Both the position numbers and the translations under genes were made by a program. A DNA stretch of 58,498 nt from a bacterium (GTDB lineage Bacteria; DUMJ01): assembly GCA_012839925.1 (NCBI GenBank), contig DUMJ01000004.1, forward strand, positions 1 to 58,498, given 5' to 3'. Position 1 is the stretch's first letter, and every line of letters starts with the position of its first letter. Below are positions 44,699 through 52,552 of this stretch, piece by piece. The notes beneath the pieces were generated by a model. It did not search any database and was not told the DNA's origin. It worked only from the letters and a program-made list of their open reading frames with translations.

Positions 44699-44751
44699 TT
44701 CTTTAACACCTCCTGAAGATATTGGTAGTACTCTCTCGGGAACTCAAACAC
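44692..44751 (-). CDS. Possible 19-residue leader peptide of the sugar ABC operon
   Basis: A GTG-initiated frame VFEFPREYYQYLQEVLKKC ends with a TGA that overlaps the binding-protein start (ATGTTGA). A perfect AAAGGAGGTGAT ribosome site lies at 44762-44773, about 14 bases before the GTG, which is farther than ideal. It could couple translation to the operon or be chance. Confidence 0.25.
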   Translation of the reverse strand: MFEFPREYYQYLQEVLKKC

Positions 44752-44826
44752 CGCCTAAAATATCACCTCCTTTAACTCTATCTATTCCTATAACATCTAT
44801 GACTTAATTATATTCTATTCCACTCT

Positions 44827-44854
44827 AAGAATTTGTCAATGGCTTTTTTCTTTT
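44827..44854 (-). promoter_or_regulatory. Probable promoter of the sugar ABC operon
   Basis: On the minus strand, TTGACA is followed after a 16-base spacer by TAGAAT, about 130 bases before the binding-protein start. Position is given to within a few bases. Confidence 0.6.
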
Positions 44855-44966
44855 CAGGATATTTACAATATTTCAATCTGATGGTATCTTATAAGGGGAA
44901 TCCAGACTTAAATAAATTACCATTAACAAACCCTGGATTTCTAAAAATCTTTCAGGAGGTGTTTTT

Positions 44967-45821
44967 ATGAAGAGCTTGATATGGAAGCTTGGGTTATTCT
45001 TTCTTATTCTACTTTTTGGGGCAGGTCAACTTGGAGGGTGCAGCTGTTCACCGCCAACAGAGGTCACTTCTTTAGTCCTTATAGATGATACCCATCAAAA
45101 TATAGATACTAGCATTGCAAATTACTATCCAGCTCTTATATCTACATTAAGAGGGATGGGTTATGGGGTAAAATTTGTTTCAGAGGTAGGTCTTACTCCC
45201 TCAGTACCCACTTATAGTATTGTAATCCTTGCAGCTCCACTTCAACCATACTCTAATAGTGATATCCAGGCTCTGAGTAATTTTGTAAATAGTGGCGGAA
45301 AACTTATTATGATGGGAGAATCTGATTTTCCTATCGCACATGTCAATGACGTTTTGAACAATTTATCCCTCGCATTGGGTGCAGGGATAACATTTGATAC
45401 AAATACTATATATGATGACGAGAATACCTATGAAACTCCTGGTTGGATAGAAACTTCCAGATTTGTCACTCATCCTACCACTAATGGACTAAGTTCTCTT
45501 GTCTACTTTGGCACCTGCTCTCTATCGCTTCAAGGTCCTGCTACTCCCATAGTCTATGCAGAAGATTCCGCCCATCCTGAGGTCTTTCCCAGAGAAGGTC
45601 TAAATACTTCAAAAGGAAACAGTGTATCCATTGGTATAGAGGCATCGGAAACAAAGACGATTATTGTAGATGGTGGCATTATACTGTCTGCAGTGGCAAA
45701 TATAGGAAACGGTAAGGTCATAGCTATAGGCGATACAAATATATTCAGTGATGTGGGGGACCACGACTACATATATGTTCGAGACAATTTGAAGTTCTTT
45801 AAAAACATCGTCAACTGGTAG
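44967..45821 (+). CDS. Lipoprotein with a glutamine-amidotransferase-like fold
   Basis: A 284-residue protein. The signal has its lipobox at LGGC (Cys25), nearly the same as the lipoprotein at 39013. The mature part has alternating strands and helices (SLVLIDDTHQN near 36-46, SIVILAAPLQPYSNSDIQAL near 78-97, FVNSGGKLIMMGE near 99-111). This resembles DUF4350/class I amidotransferase-like domains that bind sugars or act as sensors, without an obvious catalytic triad. AGGAGGTG precedes the ATG. It is a single gene with a strong terminator. Confidence 0.8.
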   Translation: MKSLIWKLGLFFLILLFGAGQLGGCSCSPPTEVTSLVLIDDTHQNIDTSIANYYPALISTLRGMGYGVKFVSEVGLTPSVPTYSIVILAAPLQPYSNSDIQALSNFVNSGGKLIMMGESDFPIAHVNDVLNNLSLALGAGITFDTNTIYDDENTYETPGWIETSRFVTHPTTNGLSSLVYFGTCSLSLQGPATPIVYAEDSAHPEVFPREGLNTSKGNSVSIGIEASETKTIIVDGGIILSAVANIGNGKVIAIGDTNIFSDVGDHDYIYVRDNLKFFKNIVNW

Positions 45822-45836
45822 TTTTTCAGTAATGAT

Positions 45837-45870
45837 AGGGGCAGGAAATCTTCCTGCCCCTCATTTTTTT
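45837..45870 (+). terminator. Intrinsic terminator of the lipoprotein gene
   Basis: AGGGGCAGGAA/TTCCTGCCCCT form an 11-bp stem around AATC-type loop bases, followed by CA and seven Ts. Confidence 0.93.
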
Positions 45871-45950
45871 CGATGGTACTATTAGCTGAAACCGGTAGAA
45901 TCTTCTTCCCTCCTGACGATAATTATTCTATCTCTCTCCTATACTCTTTC

Positions 45951-46096
45951 CCGCCTCCTCCATCTCGGGGGAGGATAAAGGCATGGGATTATTATTATAA
46001 AAGACGAGATTGTAGGGGCAATTCATGAATTGCCCCTACGAGATACAGCTCATATGTTTCATTTCCTTCCCCTGACATTTTCACAGACTATTGATA
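45951..46096 (-). repeat. Dispersed intergenic repeat, copy F (partial)
   Basis: This copy matches the palindrome-proximal half of copy E, including the palindrome at 46012-46039 and the end CCTGACATTTTCACAGACTA. The G/C-rich distal half is missing. Confidence 0.88.
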
Positions 46097-46172
46097 CCTG
46101 TCTTTACTTTGGATGAAAACTGTGAGAAAATATCTATTGGAAAAATGAAATTCAGCCGGGAGGTATACAGAG

Positions 46173-46616
46173 ATGTCTAAAGATTGGCTGGTTAAATCTA
46201 TAGAAATGGCTTTTCAGAGAAATAAGGGATTGTGGGCGGATTCACTTCTTGATGTACTGGAAGGTTTAACCCCTGAACAGGCAATGTGGAAACCAGAAGG
46301 AAAAGATATACATTCTATAGAGGAGATAGTAAACCATATAATATCGGGAGAGCAATTTATTGTCTCTGCCCTTGGAGGAGAAAAACCATCCTATGAGGAG
46401 AATGCAGAAGAGTCTATGTCCTGGAAAGACACAGTTAGAAAATTGGAAGATGTTCATAACAGACTTACATCTCTACTAAAAGAGAAAGATATCAATCTGG
46501 ATGACAGGATTCCAGGAGAAGATTCTCCCTGGGGAGAGATGCTATTTGGGGTTCTTGCACACTGCTGTTATCATACAGGACAGATTATAATACTTAAAGC
46601 TCTTCAAGGATTATAG
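46173..46616 (+). CDS. DinB family protein
   Basis: A 147-residue four-helix bundle of the DinB/YfiT metal-binding type. His in SIEEIVNHIISGEQFI near 46-61 and the C-terminal LAHCCYHTGQIIILKAL near 127-143 supply the three-His metal site. Members act as bacillithiol/mycothiol-dependent transferases or have unknown thiol-linked roles. GGGAGG precedes the ATG. It is a single gene. Confidence 0.88.
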   Translation: MSKDWLVKSIEMAFQRNKGLWADSLLDVLEGLTPEQAMWKPEGKDIHSIEEIVNHIISGEQFIVSALGGEKPSYEENAEESMSWKDTVRKLEDVHNRLTSLLKEKDINLDDRIPGEDSPWGEMLFGVLAHCCYHTGQIIILKALQGL

Positions 46617-46725
46617 GTTTAGTAAGGATGTAAAATAAGCTGTGTAAACTCTGTAAGAATTCGAGAAGACCAGTTTGTTCTCTGTATAATACAGAACTTT
46701 GTCTAGAGGAATACCAGGTTTGCTG

Positions 46726-46755
46726 TTGACAAGGTATTCATAATATCTGTATAAT
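46726..46755 (+). promoter_or_regulatory. Sigma-70 promoter of gdhA
   Basis: TTGACA (46726-46731), 18-base spacer, TATAAT (46750-46755), a perfect consensus. Confidence 0.9.
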
Positions 46756-46769
46756 TTACTCTACAGTTT

Positions 46770-46809
46770 AAGACAATGGCGTCTTGCTGTATCCTGTCCA
46801 ATGGCGGAT
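46770..46809 (+). promoter_or_regulatory. Tandem hexaloop leader (ANTAR-target-like) of gdhA
   Basis: P1 (46770-46785) is stem AAGAC/GTCTT with loop AATGGC. P2 (46796-46809) is stem GTCC/GGAT with loop AATGGC (one G-T pair). They are 10 bases apart. P1 begins 15 bases after the -10. Immediately after P2, CCC-AGAGAA-GGG followed by TATTTTT could act as a weak terminator that competes with P2. Confidence 0.78.
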
Positions 46810-46861
46810 TCCCAGAGAAGGGTATTTTTGTCTATTTTTATAAAAAATAAAGGAGGCAAAA

Positions 46862-48112
46862 GTGCAAGAGAAAAATATATGGGAAGTCGCCTTAAAACAG
46901 TTTGATAACGTTGCAGAAAGGTTAAACCTGGAATCCTACATAAGGGAAAAACTGAGGAGACCCAATAGGGTCCTTACTGTAAATTTTCCGGTCCGTATGG
47001 ACGACGGATCAATAAAAATGTTTGAAGGTTACAGGGTTCAGTACAGCCTAGACAGAGGACCTGCCAAAGGTGGCATAAGATATCATCCCAAAGTTACTCT
47101 GGATGAAGTAAAGGCACTTGCCATGTGGATGACATGGAAATGCGCTGTGGTAAATATCCCATACGGTGGAGGTAAGGGGGGAGTTATCTGTAATCCCCGT
47201 AATATGAGTATGGGAGAGCTGGAACGTCTCACCAGAAGATTTGCCATAGAGATAGCCTCTTTCATAGGTCCTCAAAGAGATATCCCTGCCCCGGATGTCA
47301 ATACAAACCCCCAGACTATGGCATGGATTATGGATACTTACAGTACAAATGTTGGATACCCCGTCCCCGGAGTAATTACAGGGAAACCTGTAGAGATAGG
47401 AGGATCTGAAGGAAGAGGGGAAGCCACTGCAAGGGGATGCCTGTTTACTATCCTTAAAGCCTGTAAGTTTCTTGGATTACCTGTAAAGAACTCCAGAGTG
47501 GTTATTCAGGGTTATGGCAATGCAGGGTATAATATGGCAAAGCTTATCAAAGGAGAAGGGGCTAAGGTGATAGCAGTCTCTGATTCAGGCGGGGGTATTT
47601 ACAATGAAGATGGACTCGACCCGGAAGAGGTTATGAGACATAAAAAAGAGACAGGTTCGGTGGTGGATTTCCCGGGTGCAAAAAATGTAACAAATGGGGA
47701 TTTATTAGAGATAGAATGTGAGATTCTTGTTCCAGCAGCACTGGAGGATCAGATCAATGAGAGTAATGTCGATAGGATAAAAGCCAAAATAGTAGCAGAG
47801 GCTGCGAATGGACCTACAACTCCAGGTGCAGACAAAATTCTGCTGGATAGGGGTATTTTCCTCATCCCTGATATACTGGCTAATGCAGGTGGGGTTACTG
47901 TGAGTTACTTTGAATGGGTGCAGAATCTCCAGGCTTTCTACTGGAAAGAGGAAGAAGTAAATCGAAGACTGAAAGAGATTATGGAAAATAGCTTCGACCA
48001 GGTGCTGGAGATATTCCTCAGAGAAAAAGATGTGGATATGAGGACAGCTGCATATATGCTGGCAGTTAATAGAGTGGCTGAGGCTATCAGGCTTAGAGGG
48101 ATTTATCCATAA
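46862..48112 (+). CDS. gdhA: Glutamate dehydrogenase (Glu/Leu/Phe/Val family)
   Basis: A 416-residue hexameric-type GDH. It has GGIRYHPKV near 70-78 and the catalytic Lys region KGGVICNPRN near 105-114. The Asp in PAPDVNT is near 142, and the NAD(P) fold has VVIQGYGNAGYN near 213-224. It interconverts glutamate with 2-oxoglutarate and ammonia. The start is GTG at 46862 after AGGAGG. A consensus promoter and tandem six-base-loop hairpins precede it. Cofactor choice is not assigned. Confidence 0.95.
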   Translation: MQEKNIWEVALKQFDNVAERLNLESYIREKLRRPNRVLTVNFPVRMDDGSIKMFEGYRVQYSLDRGPAKGGIRYHPKVTLDEVKALAMWMTWKCAVVNIPYGGGKGGVICNPRNMSMGELERLTRRFAIEIASFIGPQRDIPAPDVNTNPQTMAWIMDTYSTNVGYPVPGVITGKPVEIGGSEGRGEATARGCLFTILKACKFLGLPVKNSRVVIQGYGNAGYNMAKLIKGEGAKVIAVSDSGGGIYNEDGLDPEEVMRHKKETGSVVDFPGAKNVTNGDLLEIECEILVPAALEDQINESNVDRIKAKIVAEAANGPTTPGADKILLDRGIFLIPDILANAGGVTVSYFEWVQNLQAFYWKEEEVNRRLKEIMENSFDQVLEIFLREKDVDMRTAAYMLAVNRVAEAIRLRGIYP

Positions 48113-48165
48113 AGTTTCTACTATTGGAGAGTAACTTTTGATGTATTCTTTCTTCAGGGAGAAAA

Positions 48166-48192
48166 CTCAGGAGGATTTTAAATCCTCCTGAG
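48166..48192 (-). terminator. Terminator hairpin at the end of the cobalamin operon
   Basis: CTCAGGAGGATTT and AAATCCTCCTGAG form a 13-bp stem that includes the cobC stop codon. On the minus strand it is followed by TTTTC. Confidence 0.75.
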
Positions 48193-48769
48193 AGAACATA
48201 CTTATCCTGTAGTCATCTTTTCTCTCTAAAAGGACAATCGTGCTGTGAGATATCCTGATATTCCAGTAGGCTTTGGGGTCAGCACGGAGCAGATGAAGTA
48301 TTATAGCCCTTATAGCACCGGCATGGGAAACAACGAGTACATTTTCCTCTTTATGTTTACTGCATATACCTTCTATGGACCGTACAACCCTATCTGTGAG
48401 CTCTTTAAACGTCTCCCCATTTGGAGGTGACACATTCCAGGGGTCATCCCGCCATCTCTTGAAGAGGTCAGGGTCAACCCTTTCTATATCAGAAATAGAC
48501 ATACCTGTCCATCTTCCAAAGTTCATCTCTCTGAGATTTGAATCATAGAAGATAGGGACATTTAAATAACTGTTTATGATCTCTGCTGTTTCTCTCGTCC
48601 TTGGTAGATCACTTGAATAGATAGAGGAAAATTTTATATTTTTCAATGCGCCAGCCAGTTTTTTAGCCTCATCTCTCCCCTTTTCATTCAGGGTTGTATA
48701 TGTCTGCCCCTGGTATATGCCCCTTCTGTTCCAGGAGGTCTCTCCATGCCTTACCATATAGATCTTCAT
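48167..48769 (-). CDS. cobC: Alpha-ribazole phosphatase-like histidine phosphatase
   Basis: A 200-residue histidine phosphatase with MVRHGETSWNRRG at 5-17 (catalytic His), a second Arg/Glu set in EMNFGRWTG near 83-91, and VVSHAGAIRAI near 148. In this operon the natural role is removal of the phosphate from alpha-ribazole 5'-phosphate or adenosylcobalamin 5'-phosphate. The start overlaps the cobS stop (ATGA). Confidence 0.9.
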   Translation of the reverse strand: MKIYMVRHGETSWNRRGIYQGQTYTTLNEKGRDEAKKLAGALKNIKFSSIYSSDLPRTRETAEIINSYLNVPIFYDSNLREMNFGRWTGMSISDIERVDPDLFKRWRDDPWNVSPPNGETFKELTDRVVRSIEGICSKHKEENVLVVSHAGAIRAIILHLLRADPKAYWNIRISHSTIVLLERKDDYRISMFSQEDLKSS

Positions 48770-49476
48770 AAGAGTAAAAGGGAGATAACCTCTGCAAACT
48801 CACATATCGCCCCATAGTTATCCCCTGTAAGTCCTCCTATACGTTTATTCAGATAGCCTGCAAAGATAAGACCAGAAATAACTGTTACTGCAAAGACTAA
48901 AACTCCCCTTATTCTTCCGATAAGAAGGGATAGTATGATTGTAATAATCAGAGAAAAGAGTAGGTCTTCTCTTTTTATACCTCCGCTGAAAATACTCCCC
49001 TTACCTGTTATCCTAGCATATGGAAACAGGTATATGGAGAGGGTAATCAAAAATCTGCCGATTACTGGAGAGAGTAAAAGGGTATAGACGGGGACACCTG
49101 AATTACTGATGGCAAGATACTTTAATCCCAGCATAAAGAATATCCCTGTCGCTCCAAATGTCCCTATCCTGCTGTCTCTCATTATCTCCAGGATACCTTC
49201 TCTATCTCTTCTGCTCATAATACCATCCAAAGTATCAGCAAAACCATCCAGGTGAATGCCACCTGTTATAGACTCCCAGACGAAAAGAGTTATGAGGGAG
49301 GCAATCTCTCTGGTAGATATCCTGGACATGATAAGAAAAGATATAGAAGTGACAATTCCTATAAAAAGACCAGCCAGTGGAAAGACCCTTGGACTTTTCC
49401 TTAAAGCAGATTCATTAAAAGGGGCTCTTAGAGGTAATATGGTTAAAAATCTGAGAGCCTCGATAAACTCAAGCAT
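48766..49476 (-). CDS. cobS: Adenosylcobinamide-GDP ribazoletransferase
   Basis: A 236-residue polytopic membrane enzyme. It joins adenosylcobinamide-GDP to alpha-ribazole. Signature segments are LEFIEALRFLTILPL at the start, GGIHLDGFADTLDGIMSRRD near 77-96 and the C-terminal GGLTGDNYGAICE. The ATG at 49476 overlaps the cobT stop; an upstream ATG at 49500 in the same frame adds 8 residues and is less usual for the family. Confidence 0.92.
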   Translation of the reverse strand: MLEFIEALRFLTILPLRAPFNESALRKSPRVFPLAGLFIGIVTSISFLIMSRISTREIASLITLFVWESITGGIHLDGFADTLDGIMSRRDREGILEIMRDSRIGTFGATGIFFMLGLKYLAISNSGVPVYTLLLSPVIGRFLITLSIYLFPYARITGKGSIFSGGIKREDLLFSLIITIILSLLIGRIRGVLVFAVTVISGLIFAGYLNKRIGGLTGDNYGAICEFAEVISLLLL

Positions 49477-50527
49477 TTCTTGAGACACCAGCCTCTTCAA
49501 ATGTCTTCATATTATAGTAGGCGCTGAGTGCACAGTCGATAATAAGCATACCTGTAGCAGAACCTGTCCCTTCTCCCAATCTCATATCCAGTGTAAGTAG
49601 AGGCTTGAGACCCATCATTTCCAGTGCTATCTTATGACCAGGTTCCTGAGATAGATGAGAGGGAATCATATATGGGAGAACACCAGGGGCTATCCTGTAT
49701 GCAAGCAATGCCCCTACCGTTGAGATAAATCCATCAATCATCACCGGCTTTCTTACTCTGGCACAGCCTATTATAAATCCAGCTATTGCTCCGATCTCCA
49801 ATCCACCAACTTTTGCTAGGACATCTATTGGGTCATTCGGATCAGGTCTGTTTATCTCTATAGCCCTTTCTATCAATTCTCTCTTTCTTCTTATCCCCTC
49901 TCCATCCAGACCTGTACCTGGACCGATCAGTATATCCAGGGATGTTGATGGTGAAAATACGCTGAGTATTGCACTGCTCGGTGTAGTGTTACCTATACCC
50001 ATCTCACCGGTTCCTGCTATATCAAAACCAGAATTATTCAGCTCTTCTGCTACCTTTATCCCTACCTCTATTGAACCTATAGCAGCCTCTCTGCTCATAG
50101 CAGGTCCTTTAGAAAAATCCTCAGTGCCTCTGGCTACATTATAATCTCTAAAATATGGAGAGGTGGTCTCTATCTTCTCTGCAACTCCAACATCAACAAC
50201 TAATACCTTTGCCCTGGCTACAGAGGCGATTGCATTTATCCCCGCTCCACCTGATAAAAAGTTATGTACCATCTGTACAGTTACCTCCTGCGGGTATGCA
50301 CTTACACCACTTATGGCTACACCATGGTCTCCAGCCATAACCACAATGTATCTCTCTTCTATCTTAGGGGTGGTGCTACCGGTGATACCCGCAAGCTGTA
50401 CCACAATCTCTTCCAATCTCCCAAGACTTCTACGAGGTTTTGTAAGACTATCCCACCTGGACCAGACCCTTTCCTGCACATGTCTATCCAGAGGTTTTAT
50501 ATTAGAAATAGCTTCATTTAGATTCAT
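49469..50527 (-). CDS. cobT: Nicotinate-nucleotide--DMB phosphoribosyltransferase
   Basis: A 352-residue CobT. It has LARxTKPxxSLGRLE-like SLTKPRRSLGRLEEIV near 28-43, MAGDHGVAISGVSAYPQEVT near 65-84 and GIGNTTPSSAILSV near 176. The C-terminal LDMRLGEGTGSATGM near 310 contains the catalytic Glu. It makes alpha-ribazole phosphate from a lower-ligand base. It overlaps both neighbours, so translation is coupled. Confidence 0.95.
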   Translation of the reverse strand: MNLNEAISNIKPLDRHVQERVWSRWDSLTKPRRSLGRLEEIVVQLAGITGSTTPKIEERYIVVMAGDHGVAISGVSAYPQEVTVQMVHNFLSGGAGINAIASVARAKVLVVDVGVAEKIETTSPYFRDYNVARGTEDFSKGPAMSREAAIGSIEVGIKVAEELNNSGFDIAGTGEMGIGNTTPSSAILSVFSPSTSLDILIGPGTGLDGEGIRRKRELIERAIEINRPDPNDPIDVLAKVGGLEIGAIAGFIIGCARVRKPVMIDGFISTVGALLAYRIAPGVLPYMIPSHLSQEPGHKIALEMMGLKPLLTLDMRLGEGTGSATGMLIIDCALSAYYNMKTFEEAGVSRNA

Positions 50528-51032
50528 TCTTTACCTCCATAGGTATCCCTGCAATCATAAAGAGTACCTTATTAGCATTACCTGCAAATATCTGATTTAC
50601 TCTACCAAGCAGGTCCCTGTACCTTCTACCAAGAGGATACTCAGGGACGATACCGAGTCCAACCTCGTTGGATATGACAATTACCTCACCCTTAAGCCCC
50701 CTAGAGTAAGCGGAGATTTCTTCAGCTATTCTTGCCACCTCTTCATCGGTATATTTCTCTAAAAGATTCGACACCCACATTGTAAGACAATCAACTATGA
50801 TATAATCCTCATAAGAGGAGTTTCTTATGGCATTAAAAATGTCTTCAGGCTCTTCTACCGTCTTCCAGTGTGATGACCTCTCTGCCCTGTGCCTTTTTAT
50901 CCGTTCTTCCATCTCATCATCTAGAGGCAGGGCGGTAGCTATAAGAACTACCGCCTCTTTATTCTCACAGAGTTTCTGGGCAAACTTACTCTTACCGCTT
51001 CTGGCTCCACCAAGTATAAGTGTTAAACTCAT
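50514..51032 (-). CDS. cobU: Adenosylcobinamide kinase / guanylyltransferase
   Basis: A 172-residue bifunctional CobU/CobP enzyme. It has P-loop GGARSGKSKFAQ near 8-19, HRAERSSHWKTVEEP near 48-62 (the guanylylated His), and SNEVGLGIVPEYPLGRRYRD near 122-141. It phosphorylates adenosylcobinamide, then adds GMP. The start overlaps the btuF-like stop (ATGA). Confidence 0.95.
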   Translation of the reverse strand: MSLTLILGGARSGKSKFAQKLCENKEAVVLIATALPLDDEMEERIKRHRAERSSHWKTVEEPEDIFNAIRNSSYEDYIIVDCLTMWVSNLLEKYTDEEVARIAEEISAYSRGLKGEVIVISNEVGLGIVPEYPLGRRYRDLLGRVNQIFAGNANKVLFMIAGIPMEVKNESK

Positions 51033-51919
51033 TTAAAGAGCTCCGGATGGAGATATTTAGCTATAGTTTCTAGCGCTATAACCAGTCTGGGACCTGCTCT
51101 AAAGATTATGTCATCATTTATTGTGAATATCTTTTGATTCTTTACAGCCTTCAGCATTCCCCATCCAGGGCGTTTCGCTATATCCGAAAGGCTGCCCCCC
51201 ATACTGGATTCTGCAGCGATTATGACATCAGGGTCTTCCTTAATAAGTTGTTCAAGGCTAAATATTGGATATGCGGTCTTGGCATCCCCAGCCAGGTTTA
51301 TCCCTCCAGCTTTTTTTATTAAATCATCTATAAAACTTCCTGGACCAGCGCTCATAAGTGGCTCATGCCAGAGTTCAAAGAAGACCTTGGGTTTATTTTT
51401 TACCTTACCGACCTTACTTGTAACCCTGGCTATTCTAAATTTCAAATCAAATATCAGGTCATTAGCCTCTTTCTCTGCTCCAGTTACAAGTCCAATTTTA
51501 TAGATACTCTTTAATACCTCATCCAGATTATGCGGGTATGACGTATATACAGGAATACCCATCTTCTCTAATCTCTCTATAAATTGTCTCTGCACACCAC
51601 CTGTTGAAATTACCAGGTCAGGTTTTAATGCTAGGACTTTTTCTATATTCGGGTCCTGAAAAGTACCGATTTTTTCTCTGGTTTTAGCCTCTTCTGGATA
51701 GTTACAGTATGTGCTTACGCCAACAACCCTGTTACCTAAACCTAAGGCAAAGAGTATCTCTGTTGTATCAGGGGCTGTTGAGATGATTCTCTGTGGTTCT
51801 TTGGTCACCTTTACTGTCCGACCAGTATCATCTTTAACAGTAACAGGGAAGTTACTGGCAATAGCTATATTAGCTGTAAGACTCAAAATTAAAGATAAAA
51901 TAATTATCAGCTTTTTCAC
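51029..51919 (-). CDS. Cobalamin ABC transporter substrate-binding protein (BtuF-like)
   Basis: A 296-residue class III periplasmic binding protein. It has a Sec signal (1-21, ending AIAS) and RIISTAPDTTEILFALGLG near 43-61 followed by VVGVSTYCNYPEEAK. There is no lipobox. It is first in the operon under a cobalamin riboswitch, so corrinoid uptake is the natural role. BtuC and BtuD are not adjacent and must be elsewhere. The start is GTG at 51919 after GGAGG. Confidence 0.9.
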   Translation of the reverse strand: MKKLIIILSLILSLTANIAIASNFPVTVKDDTGRTVKVTKEPQRIISTAPDTTEILFALGLGNRVVGVSTYCNYPEEAKTREKIGTFQDPNIEKVLALKPDLVISTGGVQRQFIERLEKMGIPVYTSYPHNLDEVLKSIYKIGLVTGAEKEANDLIFDLKFRIARVTSKVGKVKNKPKVFFELWHEPLMSAGPGSFIDDLIKKAGGINLAGDAKTAYPIFSLEQLIKEDPDVIIAAESSMGGSLSDIAKRPGWGMLKAVKNQKIFTINDDIIFRAGPRLVIALETIAKYLHPELFK

Positions 51920-52065
51920 AATCTTCCTCCTTCCAGAATGATTGGTTTCCCCTGAAGATACCTCTTCATAAGAAATGCATATAAGACGGGCAGAAACAGA
52001 ATCACTATGAACTATTTATTCTCTCCATAATGCCAAGCCTCCTTTCCTCGAAGGGTCTGGCATAT

Positions 52066-52226
52066 TCTGACAGGCAGGTCTCCTGGCTTCCAGCACAGAT
52101 CCTGCGCCTTCCCGGTTTCCCAGTGGCATAGTGCAGGACCATTAACACTGGTCACAGTAGCGGGACTGCAGCGGATTTCCACCGCTTTCCCTTTTAATCC
52201 TCAAAGAGGAACCGCCAGATTATGCA
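52066..52226 (-). promoter_or_regulatory. Cobalamin riboswitch
   Basis: On the minus strand the conserved core is visible in order. AAAAGGGAA and GCGGTGGAAATCCGCTGCAG are followed by TCCCGCTACTGTGA and the B12-box region GCCACTGGGAAACCGGGAAG. It closes with GGAAGCCAGGAGACCTGCCT. It sits between a promoter (52236-52265) and the btuF-like gene and should repress the operon when adenosylcobalamin or a related corrinoid is abundant. Confidence 0.95.
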
Positions 52227-52235
52227 CTTTCCAGT

Positions 52236-52265
52236 ATGATACTACAGTGATATATACTGAGTCAA
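52236..52265 (-). promoter_or_regulatory. Promoter of the cobalamin operon
   Basis: On the minus strand TTGACT (52265-52260), 18-base spacer, TATCAT (52241-52236), directly before the riboswitch. Confidence 0.7.
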
Positions 52266-52282
52266 GGCTGACAGGAGACATA

Positions 52283-52432
52283 AATGCCGTGACGCGTGAA
52301 GCGTAATGAATGGGATTTCCTCTTCCCTGACGAGAACTTTCCTTTCTCCCTCTCCCGTCAAGGGAGAGGGCAGGGGTGAGGGTGAAAGGGTATAGGTTTA
52401 TTATTATAAAAGACGAGATTGTAGGGGCAATT
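52283..52432 (-). repeat. Dispersed intergenic repeat, copy G (half palindrome)
   Basis: This copy contains CTCCCGTCAAGGGAGAGGG, the TATAAAAGACGAGATT block and only the first half of the palindrome (GTAGGGGCAATT, 52421-52432). It then switches to AGTGACAGGTGAGGGCACGA, a tail also seen in diverged form near 390-410. Confidence 0.75.
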
Positions 52433-52552
52433 AGTGACAGGTGAGGGCACGATTTATCTAGCAAAATGATGTGGGACTGGATAAATCTATGTTAATTTTG
52501 CCAGAATCTGATAGAATATTATAGAATATGCTGGCAGGAGGGAAAATATCAG

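Noticed and set aside
52201..52464. 87-codon minus-strand frame over 52201-52464
   Set aside because: It covers the 5' part of the cobalamin riboswitch region, its promoter and repeat copy G; the translation is repeat-derived.
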